From NCBI GenBank assembly GCA_035936835.1, contig DASYVT010000180.1:1-36149 (forward strand): DNA of 36,149 nucleotides, read 5' to 3'. Made by a program: the position numbers and the translations under genes. The notes under the pieces are model-generated. The model did not search any database and was not told the origin of the DNA. It saw nothing but the letters and a program-made list of their open reading frames with translations. Below are positions 8,932 through 15,818 of the stretch, piece by piece. How positions within the stretch are numbered: position 1 is the first letter of the stretch; every line of letters starts with the position of its first letter. Origin of the DNA: Candidatus Methylomirabilota bacterium. Lineage in GTDB: Bacteria > Methylomirabilota > Methylomirabilia > Rokubacteriales > CSP1-6.

Positions 8932-9558
8932 TCAGTTGGCCCAGTCGAACTCGTAGAGGATCCAGTTGGTCTTCTCGGCGGCAACCGACACACCGGCCGC
9001 GGCCGCGCGGAACGTCCCCTGCCCGCACTCGCCCTTCTTCCAGATGAAGCCCGTCGGTAGGTGCACTTGCGCGAAGTGGTCCTCGCCCGTCACGGGGTTC
9101 TTGAAGGCCTCGCCGCGCCCCTCCCCGATGCCCTCGGCGCGGAACGTGCTCTTCGGCCCGCGACCCTCGATGGTGATTTTGGCCTTCACCAGACCCGCGA
9201 CCGCGGCCGTCGGCCCCAGGACCTCCCACGGCATTCCGCCGAGCGCACCTGTGAAGATCTGCCCAAGGGCCTCGACCTGCTTCTCGGTGGTCGCCGTGTC
9301 CACGACGAAGGCGACCTTGCCGTTGCCCTGGTGGATCGCCTTCGGCCAGTCATAAACGCCGGCGCACTTCACGCCGGAAAGATCGACGGTGCCACACTTG
9401 CCACGCCTGATGTTGAGGCCGACAAAGGCACGGCAGCTGCCGTCCTTGGAATTGGGGAACCCGCCGAAGTTGCAGCCACAGCCGAAGTCACAGTTGCAGA
9501 ACTCGTATCCCTGGCCCTTGAGCGTCCATTTCGTCTTCCTCGCGGTAGCTGTCGCCAT
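8932..9558 (-). CDS. DUF1326 Cys-motif protein
   Basis: A 208-residue soluble protein of the DUF1326 (COG5588) family. The N-terminus carries the family's metal-ligand-like cluster CNCDFGCGC (21-29), with further Cys at 42, 55, 65 and 178 and His161/His166. ATG 9558 is preceded by AGGAGGG at ideal spacing, so the longer upstream frame is not used. It ends 23 bases before the DUF2182 ATG and the two are surely co-transcribed. No biochemical role has been established for the family. Here the pair is divergent from a copper-enzyme-like gene and its SCO chaperone, which supports a role in metal handling or redox-protein maturation (inference). Confidence 0.82.
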   Translation of the reverse strand: MATATARKTKWTLKGQGYEFCNCDFGCGCNFGGFPNSKDGSCRAFVGLNIRRGKCGTVDLSGVKCAGVYDWPKAIHQGNGKVAFVVDTATTEKQVEALGQIFTGALGGMPWEVLGPTAAVAGLVKAKITIEGRGPKSTFRAEGIGEGRGEAFKNPVTGEDHFAQVHLPTGFIWKKGECGQGTFRAAAAGVSVAAEKTNWILYEFDWAN

Positions 9559-9616
9559 GCCTGGCCCTCCTGTGAGAGTTTGGGGCTCCACGCTGCCGTT
9601 GAACACGGCGGCTGTC

Positions 9617-9645
9617 AAGCTGGGATCAGCGTGTAAGCTGGGATC
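9617..9645. repeat. Pair of 11-base direct repeats in the divergent control region
   Basis: AAGCTGGGATC occurs at 9617-9627 and again at 9635-9645, an 18-base period on nearly one DNA face. The pair lies between the DUF1326 start and the mtoX-like promoter and could be an operator, or simply a short tandem duplication. Confidence 0.35.
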
Positions 9646-9709
9646 GCGGATGAGGGTATGATCAAAGGGACTTCCCGTCAAGTTGCTTTCGGCATCCACC
9701 GCGCTGCCC

Positions 9710-9738
9710 TTGACAGGATTCCACCTCGGGCCTACGCT
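9710..9738 (+). promoter_or_regulatory. Probable promoter of the mtoX-like/SCO operon
   Basis: Perfect TTGACA at 9710-9715, a 17-base spacer, then TACGCT at 9733-9738 (three of six -10 matches, common in GC-rich genomes). The predicted leader to the ATG at 9803 is about 58 bases. Confidence 0.45.
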
Positions 9739-9802
9739 GATTACCCATTTCGGTTCGGATGTCCAGCACACTCATAATCCAAAGCCAAGAGGAGACACGG
9801 AC

Positions 9803-11113
9803 ATGATCACGAGACCCACCAGGATGCGAGCCTTGGGATTCGTTCTCGCCGGTATCGTTGGCCTCGGGTGGTTTGGATCGGCCGCGGCGGACGAGACCTG
9901 CCAGTCGCCCTTCCTCCCCAAGGTCACCGGACAGGAAGACTACATCTATGTCTGGACGCTCGGGATCAAGGGGGTCGGCGACGGCAACGACAGCATCGTC
10001 ACCGTGGACGCGAACCCCAAATCGCCCGGCTACGGCAAGATCATCCACCGCTCGCCGGTGCCGGGCCGGCACGAGGCCCATCACGCGGGCTTCACCGACG
10101 ACCGCCGCTTCCTCTGGGCGGGCGGCCTCGACACCAGCCAGATCTTCGTCTTCGACGTCGGCACCGACCCTGCCAAGCCCAAGATCGTGAAGACGATCTC
10201 GACGTTCGTGAAGGACACGGGCGGCTTGGTCGGGCCGCACACCTTCTACGCCCTGCCGGGCCGCATGCTCATCTCTGCCCTGTCCAACGCCCAGGACGGC
10301 TCCGGGCGCACCGGCCTCGCCGAGTACAGCAACGACGGCAAGTTCATCCGCGCCATCTGGATGCCGAAGGAGGCGCCGTACGGCTACGACGTGCGGGTCA
10401 ACGTCAACCTGAACCGCATGCTCACCTCTTCGTTCGCCGGGAAGAAGAACTACATGCGGCCGTTCGGCGAGCTGATCAAGGACGGCGAGGCAATGAAGAA
10501 CTTCGGGGATTCTGTCATCGTCTGGGATTTTCACGCGCGCAAGCCGCTCCAGGTCCTCCGCGTCCCGGGCGCTCCGCTGGAGCTGCGCTGGGCGCTCCTG
10601 CCGAACCACAACTACGCGTTCACCTCGACGGCGCTGACGGGACAGCTCGTGCTGATCTACCAGCAGGAGGACGGCACGTGGGCGACTAAGAACATCGCCG
10701 AGATCGGCGCCAATATCCCGGTGGACATCAGCATCGCCCCCGACGACAGCAAGATCTACGTCAACTCCTTCGGCGACGGCACGCTCCGGGTGTACGACGT
10801 GACGAACCCGTTCGAGGGCAAGCTGATCGAGCAGGTGAAGTTGGGCGAGATGGCCAACATGGTCTCCTCGTCGTGGGACGGCAAGCGGCTGTATGCCACC
10901 AACTCGCTCCTCTCCCAGTGGGACAAGCCCGGGGATTACTGGCTCAAGGCCTACGCCTGGGAAGGCGGGAAGCTGGTGCCGAAGTTCACCACCGACTTCA
11001 ACGCCGTCGGGCGGGCCCACATCATGAACCTCAACAGCAAGGGGTTTGGCTCGCGGGCGGCGCGCCCCGCGCCCGGTGACCGGCGCCTGAGCACCTATGC
11101 TGCGCCGCGCTGA
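9803..11113 (+). CDS. mtoX: SBP56-family protein, methanethiol oxidase-like, exported
   Basis: A 436-residue protein with an N-terminal signal peptide (hydrophobic core about 10-25, likely cleavage after GSAAA near residue 29) and a beta-propeller body of the selenium-binding protein 56 family. Bacterial MtoX of this family is a periplasmic copper-dependent methanethiol oxidase giving formaldehyde, H2S and H2O2. Candidate metal ligands are H90/H93/H94 in RHEAHHAG, H146 in GPHTFYALP and H406 in RAHIMNL. The ATG at 9803 has AGAGGAGAC ahead and starts exactly at the signal peptide, so the upstream ATG at 9683 is rejected. The next gene is a SCO1/SenC homologue overlapping by 17 bases, as in known mtoX operons. 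A MauG-like gene, frequent in such operons, is absent. The family is clear, but the exact substrate is inferred. Confidence 0.85.
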   Translation: MITRPTRMRALGFVLAGIVGLGWFGSAAADETCQSPFLPKVTGQEDYIYVWTLGIKGVGDGNDSIVTVDANPKSPGYGKIIHRSPVPGRHEAHHAGFTDDRRFLWAGGLDTSQIFVFDVGTDPAKPKIVKTISTFVKDTGGLVGPHTFYALPGRMLISALSNAQDGSGRTGLAEYSNDGKFIRAIWMPKEAPYGYDVRVNVNLNRMLTSSFAGKKNYMRPFGELIKDGEAMKNFGDSVIVWDFHARKPLQVLRVPGAPLELRWALLPNHNYAFTSTALTGQLVLIYQQEDGTWATKNIAEIGANIPVDISIAPDDSKIYVNSFGDGTLRVYDVTNPFEGKLIEQVKLGEMANMVSSSWDGKRLYATNSLLSQWDKPGDYWLKAYAWEGGKLVPKFTTDFNAVGRAHIMNLNSKGFGSRAARPAPGDRRLSTYAAPR

Positions 11114-11810
11114 CCTCGCGCTCGCGCTGCTCGTCGGGCTCGCGGTCGCTCCGGCGGCCGCGGCAGCCCACGAAGCGCTGAGCCTGCCCAATGGAGTGAG
11201 GCTCGAAGACGAGTTCGTCAAGGGGGTCTTCTCGCCCAATTTCGTTCCCCCGGCCGCCGGGAGCTACGAGCTTCCGGCGGTCAAGCGCGTCGCGGGTTTC
11301 CTATTGAAGGATTCGACCGGGCGCGCGGTGGACACCGAGCGGGTTACGGCGGGAAAGGTGGCCGTCGTGAGCTTCATCTACACCGCCTGTCCGGAGAGGC
11401 TCGGCTGCCCGCTGGCGAGCCTGGCGCTCCAGGATCTGCAGGGGAGGCTCAAGGACGAGGGTCTCCACCGCGACGTCGTGCTCCTCTCGATCAGCTTCGA
11501 CCCCGGGCGCGATAGCCCGGCCCAGCTCGCCAAGTACGCGCGGGTCTACGGCGCCGATCCCGCCTTCTGGCGGTTCATGACCGCGCCCTCCACGCGCGTC
11601 CTCGAGGGGGTGCTCGAGAGCTACGGGCAGGATCGCGCGCCCGTGTACGACCCGCGCGGCAGGTTCACGGGCCGGTACAGTCATGTCCTCAAGGTGTTCC
11701 TGCTGGATCGGGACGGCTATATCCGGAACATCTACAGCGCGGGCTTCCTGGTGCCGGACCTCGTCGTCAACGACATCAAGACCGTCCTGACCGACCGCGC
11801 GCGCGACTGA
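11097..11810 (+). CDS. SCO1/SenC-family copper chaperone/thiol-redox protein (CX5C variant)
   Basis: A 237-residue exported thioredoxin-fold protein with a signal peptide (1-24, ending AAAAAH). SCO proteins bind copper with two Cys and one distal His and deliver it to cytochrome oxidase or other periplasmic enzymes. Here the Cys pair is C98 and C104 in CPERLGCP, five residues apart instead of the usual three. The distal His is H196 in GRYSHVLKVF. The SFDPGRDSP segment (133-141) fits the SCO fold. The start lies 17 bases inside the end of the mtoX-like gene, so translation is coupled and the partner enzyme is most likely that protein. The stop sits within a short tandem duplication. Confidence 0.85.
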   Translation: MLRRADLALALLVGLAVAPAAAAAHEALSLPNGVRLEDEFVKGVFSPNFVPPAAGSYELPAVKRVAGFLLKDSTGRAVDTERVTAGKVAVVSFIYTACPERLGCPLASLALQDLQGRLKDEGLHRDVVLLSISFDPGRDSPAQLAKYARVYGADPAFWRFMTAPSTRVLEGVLESYGQDRAPVYDPRGRFTGRYSHVLKVFLLDRDGYIRNIYSAGFLVPDLVVNDIKTVLTDRARD

Positions 11811-11835
11811 GGCGCGCCCCCACTGAGGCGCGCCC
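11806..11835. repeat. Short tandem duplication spanning the SCO stop codon
   Basis: ACTGAGGCGCGCCC occurs at 11806-11819 and 11822-11835 with a 16-base period. The first copy contains the TGA stop of the SCO gene (11808-11810). It resembles a recent slippage duplication at a gene end. Confidence 0.7.
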
Positions 11836-11839
11836 AATA

Positions 11840-12796
11840 GTGACCGCAGAGCCCGACCCCTTCGAGGCGCTCTACGCTCGCGGCGTGACGGACGGCCTGC
11901 CCGTCGTGGCGCCGACCGCGGCGCGCGTGGCCGCAGCCGTCGAGGCGAGCGGGCGCCCCCGTGACGAACTGGTGGCGCTTGTGGCGCCGCAACTCGGCCG
12001 CGCCACCGTCGAGAAGATCGCCATCAACGCCGTCATGGCGGGGTGCCGGCCCGAGTACCTGCCGGTCGTGATCGCGGCTGTCGAGGCGATCTGCGACCCC
12101 GCCTTCGCGCTGGTCGGCGTCTCGGGCACGACCGACGCCGTAGCTCCGCTCCTCATCGTGAACGGCCCAGTTCGCGCCACGCTCGACGTCAACTCGGGCG
12201 CTGGCGTCTTCGGCCCGGGCTGGCGCGCGAACGCGACCATCGGCCGCGCGGTGCGCCTGGTGTGGCAGAACATCGGCGGCGCGGTTCCGGGTGAGATCAG
12301 CATGTCCACCTTCTCCCAGACGGGCCGGTACTCCTACTGCATCGGCGAGAACGAGGAGGCGAGCCCGTGGGAGCCCCTCCACGTCGAGCACGGCTTCGCC
12401 GCGGGCGAGAGCACGGTGGCGGCTATCGCGGCGGAGGCGCCTCAGGTCGTGACGAACACGCAGGGGCGCACGGCGCGCGAGATCCTGGCGACGATCGCCC
12501 GCAGCGGGATCGTGATCGCCAGCGAGACGCACGCCGGCCTTGGCGACACCGTGCTGGTGATCGGGCCCGAGCACGCGCGAACGATCGCGGCCGACGGCTG
12601 GTCGAAGGCGGACGCGCGACAGTTCGTCTGGGAGCAGACGCTGGCGGACGTGGGCGGGCACGGCGTGACGAAGTTTCGCGAGCCGGCCAACCTGAAGATC
12701 GTCGTCGCCGGCGGCACCGCCGGGCGCTTCTCGGCCTGGATACCCGGCTGGCCCTTCCCGAACTCCCCGTCGAGCCTCGTTCTCAAGCGCATCTAG
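11840..12796 (+). CDS. Conserved protein of unknown function
   Basis: A 318-residue soluble protein. It shows recognisable conserved blocks: TDGLPVVAPT near the start, VEKIAINAVMAGCRPEYLPV (58-77), VNGPVRATLDVNSG, FGPGWRANATIGRA and CIGENEEASPWEPLHVE. I recall this set from large uncharacterised families of Actinobacteria, Alphaproteobacteria and Rokubacteria, sometimes found with UGSC-type (seleno)proteins; that link is from memory and tentative. Two Cys (in AGCRP and YCIGENE) and several Asn/Glu in conserved blocks hint at an enzyme. The start is GTG with no clear Shine-Dalgarno. It follows the SCO gene by 29 bases and could belong to the same transcript. It meets the MFS gene stop-to-stop with no spacer. 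Confidence 0.7.
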   Translation: MTAEPDPFEALYARGVTDGLPVVAPTAARVAAAVEASGRPRDELVALVAPQLGRATVEKIAINAVMAGCRPEYLPVVIAAVEAICDPAFALVGVSGTTDAVAPLLIVNGPVRATLDVNSGAGVFGPGWRANATIGRAVRLVWQNIGGAVPGEISMSTFSQTGRYSYCIGENEEASPWEPLHVEHGFAAGESTVAAIAAEAPQVVTNTQGRTAREILATIARSGIVIASETHAGLGDTVLVIGPEHARTIAADGWSKADARQFVWEQTLADVGGHGVTKFREPANLKIVVAGGTAGRFSAWIPGWPFPNSPSSLVLKRI

Positions 12797-14032
12797 TTAG
12801 CTCTTTGCGCGCCGTCTCCAGCCCGGCGCGCCCCGAAGCGTCCACCAGCCGAGCAGGAGTGCGACTCCCAGGAGCCCGGCAGTGCCGTTCACGAGGAGCG
12901 CCCGGCCCACGCCCCACTGCTCGGAGATGCTGCCCACGATGAAGGCGCCGAACGGAAAGACGCCGCCCCAGACGAGGGTGTAGAGGCTCATCACCCGGCC
13001 GCGGAGCTCGTCGGGCGCGGCGAGCTGCATGGCGGTGTTGCAGCTCGCCACCAGCACGAGCCCGAACAGGCCCGTGAGGAAGAGCAGCGCCGCGGCGAGC
13101 CTGAAGCCGCGCGCGGCTGAGAGCGCGATGAGCGCGCCGCATGCGAGCGCCGCCGCCCAGAACAGCACGGCCGCGGGCGGACGGCGCGCCCCCATTGCGC
13201 CGACGGTGAGGGCGCCTGTGACCGCGCCCACGCCGAGGCAGGCCATGAGGAGGCCAAAGCCCTCGGCGCCAAGGTTCAGCACCGTGCGGACTATTAATGG
13301 CACGTAAACGGTGAAGTTGAAGACGAAGATGCTGACGATGAAGAGCAGTCCCAGCGTCAGCCTGATCTCAGGCGTGCGGAAGGCGTACCGGAGCCCGGCG
13401 CGCACCTCGTCGAGAACGCCTCCGCCGGAGCGCGCCCGCGGCGCTTCCTGGGTGCGCAGCCCGAGCAGCATGATCACCGCCACGGCGAAGCCCAGCCCGT
13501 TGATCACGAAGGCCGGGGTGACGCCGAATTGCGCGATCAGGAGCCCGCCGAGCCCGGGCCCGACGATCCGCGCGGCGTTGAACGAAGCCGAGTTGAGCGC
13601 GACGGCGCTGGCGACATCGGCGCGCCCGACGATCTCGGCCACGAGCGACTGCCGGGCGGGCTGGTCGAGCACGTTCACCAGCCCCGAGCAGAACGCCAGC
13701 ACGGCGACGTGCCAGTACTCGACGTGACCCGACGCCACGAGGGCCCCGAGCCCGAGGGCCTGGCAGCCCAGGGCCGTCTGTGTGCCGATGAGCAGCCGCC
13801 GCTTGCGCACGCGGTCCGCGAGCGCGCCGGACGCGATGGAGAAGAGCAGGATCGGCGCGAATTGGAGCGAACCGATCAGTCCGAGCTTGAACGGCGAGGG
13901 CGTGAGCTGGAGGACCAGCCACGACTGGGCGACCGTCTGCATCCACGTGCCCGTCTGCGCCACGAGCTGGGCCCAGAAGAAGCGGCGAAAGTCGGCGTGA
14001 TGGAACGCGCGGAGCCCGATGGGGAGCGTCAT
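12797..14032 (-). CDS. MFS transporter (EntS/MFS_3-like exporter)
   Basis: A 411-residue inner-membrane transporter with about 12 hydrophobic spans. The N-terminus (RRFFWAQLVAQTGTWMQTVAQSWLV) and the loop-2 motif GALADRVRKRRLL are typical of the MFS_3/enterobactin-exporter group. DQPARQSLVAEIVG and LNSASFNAARIVGPGLGGLL in helices 4-6 are also hallmark segments. Substrates of this group range from siderophores to drugs and cannot be predicted here. The ATG at 14032 has only a weak AGG upstream. A strong hairpin separates it from the upstream operon, so it is probably transcribed on its own. Confidence 0.88.
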   Translation of the reverse strand: MTLPIGLRAFHHADFRRFFWAQLVAQTGTWMQTVAQSWLVLQLTPSPFKLGLIGSLQFAPILLFSIASGALADRVRKRRLLIGTQTALGCQALGLGALVASGHVEYWHVAVLAFCSGLVNVLDQPARQSLVAEIVGRADVASAVALNSASFNAARIVGPGLGGLLIAQFGVTPAFVINGLGFAVAVIMLLGLRTQEAPRARSGGGVLDEVRAGLRYAFRTPEIRLTLGLLFIVSIFVFNFTVYVPLIVRTVLNLGAEGFGLLMACLGVGAVTGALTVGAMGARRPPAAVLFWAAALACGALIALSAARGFRLAAALLFLTGLFGLVLVASCNTAMQLAAPDELRGRVMSLYTLVWGGVFPFGAFIVGSISEQWGVGRALLVNGTAGLLGVALLLGWWTLRGAPGWRRRAKS

Positions 14033-14048
14033 GGCCGACGCCTAGCAT

Positions 14049-14079
14049 AGCGCGGGTCCCGCGCAGCGGGGCCCGCGCT
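14049..14079 (-). terminator. Strong hairpin downstream of the His-rich protein gene
   Basis: Two 14-base arms (14049-14062 and 14066-14079) pair across a 3-base loop with a single G-T wobble. It begins 24 bases past the TAG/TAA of the gene ending at 14103 on the minus strand. There is no T-tract, so it may terminate only weakly or stabilise the 3' end. Confidence 0.45.
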
Positions 14080-14102
14080 CGCGCCCGACTATCCGGGAAC
14101 TA

Positions 14103-15677
14103 CTACCGGGGGGCGAGAGCGAATGCTTCGGCGAACCTGCGGTACGCCTCCATGTGGTCGCCGTATTTCCGGTGGCCGGCGGTGTGCTTGGCGGAGGCAA
14201 GCAGCAGGCGGTCGCGATCCCGCGCCGTGGTGCGCGCGTAATCCTCGAGCAGGCAGGCGCCGAGCTCCTGGTTGTGGGGATCGTTGCCCGTCTTGGCGGC
14301 GCCCGTGGCGAGGGTGTCGATGAGCGCCGCGCGGTCGAAGGCGGCGCGGAGGTAGGCGGCGGTCCAGTTGACGGCCTCGTCGGGCCGAAGCCCCGTGAGG
14401 GCGTCGTCGAGTCGCTCGAGCAGCTGGTGCTGGGGCATCGTCTCGGCGCCGCGGGGAATCTCGATCTTGACCGGGCCGTTCTCAGGCGTATGGCGCTGGT
14501 GGTGGGCGGCGCGGCAGACGAAGGCGGCCGCGACGAACAGCAGCTTGAGCCGGTGCGGGTGCTCGAAGCTGTCGAAGAACCAGCGCACGGTGTTGCAGTA
14601 CTCGTAGCTGTGCTGGGACATGGAGTAGTTGTTCGGATTGCCAGTCTCGAGGATAAGCTGCGCCGACGCCAGCTGGATCGTGTCGATGATCTGGCGCAGC
14701 CCCGCCCCCGACCTCAACAGCGCAACGATGAGATCGATGTGCGCCGGCTCCTCGCCGCTCAGCAGCGCCTCGACGAGGGCGAGGGACTCGACCGCCGTCA
14801 GCGCGTTGTCGTTGGCGAGGAGCTCGCGGTCCCGGCCGTCCAGGAAGTTCTGCACGACCAGGCAGCCCATCTCGTAGGTCGAGTACCAGCGGGGGCCGAC
14901 CGCGATGTCCGGCACGCCGGCATAGAGAATGCTCCGCGCGTTCTCCCAGCCGACCGCCCGGGCGAGCTGGACAGTGGCGCGGGCGCGGTACGACTTGTGG
15001 CCCGTCGTGTACGAGCGGTTGTGCAGCACCCTGTCCTGCACGTCGATGAGCCCGGCGAACACCAGATGGGCCAAGAGCTGGCTTCGCAGAGCGCCGTCGC
15101 CCTTCGCCTCTTCCCACAGGCCGAGAAAGACGCGATACGCGTTCACGACCTCGCCGCGCTGGACCTGGGTCAGCCAAGCGTTGAGCTTCTCCGGGAAGGC
15201 GCCGTCGATCGTAAGCGGCTCCTGCTCGGCCCAGTGGACTTCTGGTAGCGGCGGCTTGCCCTCGAACTTCAGCTCGTAGAGCCGGAGGTAGTGGCCGGGC
15301 ATCTTGCCGAGGAGCTGGTTCCAGGGATCCAGTCCCGTCGGGATGTACCAGATGGTCTGAGCCAGCGGCAGGTAGGCCAGCTCGGGCCGGAGCAGCGCCA
15401 TCAGGTCCGTGCTCGCCCGCGAGCTGAGGAGGCAGTGGTCGTTGTTCACGAAGCGGGGGACGCCGTCGTCGAGGCGCTGGTGGTACGGCACGTGCGTGTA
15501 CGGCGCGTGGATCCGGACGATCTCGCCCACGAGCTCGGGCAGGGGACGCCCCGCGCGGACCAGGTCGTAGAAGATGTTGCTGGCGCCGACCTGGTCGCGC
15601 TCCAGGATCTTCTCTTCGAGCCGGGCATAGGAGTCGGTCATTTCTGGGCGGACGGTGCGACCGGTGGCAATAGCCAT
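14103..15677 (-). CDS. Unrecognised His-rich 524-residue protein
   Basis: A 524-residue, apparently soluble and mostly helical protein that I cannot assign to a family. Histidines cluster in patterns that look like metal ligands: HAPYTHVPYH (57-66) and H81; H219/H227; H356, H373, H375 and AHHQRH (391-396); and HTAGHRKYGDH (498-508). Conserved-looking Trp/Tyr motifs (IWYIPTGLDPWN, WYSTYEMG) lie between them. The ATG at 15677 has GGGAGA at good spacing. It is the last gene of a minus-strand set with an NCS2-type permease and a cysteine hydrolase, suggesting an enzyme on the imported compound, perhaps a metal-dependent oxygenase or hydrolase (inference). Questin-oxidase-type proteins share some His-rich character, but I do not see enough to claim homology. 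Confidence 0.7.
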   Translation of the reverse strand: MAIATGRTVRPEMTDSYARLEEKILERDQVGASNIFYDLVRAGRPLPELVGEIVRIHAPYTHVPYHQRLDDGVPRFVNNDHCLLSSRASTDLMALLRPELAYLPLAQTIWYIPTGLDPWNQLLGKMPGHYLRLYELKFEGKPPLPEVHWAEQEPLTIDGAFPEKLNAWLTQVQRGEVVNAYRVFLGLWEEAKGDGALRSQLLAHLVFAGLIDVQDRVLHNRSYTTGHKSYRARATVQLARAVGWENARSILYAGVPDIAVGPRWYSTYEMGCLVVQNFLDGRDRELLANDNALTAVESLALVEALLSGEEPAHIDLIVALLRSGAGLRQIIDTIQLASAQLILETGNPNNYSMSQHSYEYCNTVRWFFDSFEHPHRLKLLFVAAAFVCRAAHHQRHTPENGPVKIEIPRGAETMPQHQLLERLDDALTGLRPDEAVNWTAAYLRAAFDRAALIDTLATGAAKTGNDPHNQELGACLLEDYARTTARDRDRLLLASAKHTAGHRKYGDHMEAYRRFAEAFALAPR

Positions 15678-15818
15678 ACGGAGTCTCCCTTGGACACGCG
15701 GCGACTGCTGGGCTTCGGTGGCGAGACTGTGTCACGCGGCCCGGCGGGTGTCAAATTGGACGAGCCTTCGGTTGGGCCCGGCTCCGCGCCGATTGCGTGA
15801 CGGCCTTCGCGCGCGGCG

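Noticed and set aside
9803-11113. Selenoprotein reading of the SBP56 homologue
   Set aside because: There is no in-frame TGA or SECIS-like need; the family binds selenium or copper without selenocysteine.
9662-11239. 525-codon minus-strand open frame
   Set aside because: Shadow of the mtoX-like gene and its leader.
12790-12800. Overlapping genes at the 12796/12797 junction
   Set aside because: The two stops are adjacent with no shared base; an ordinary convergent pair.
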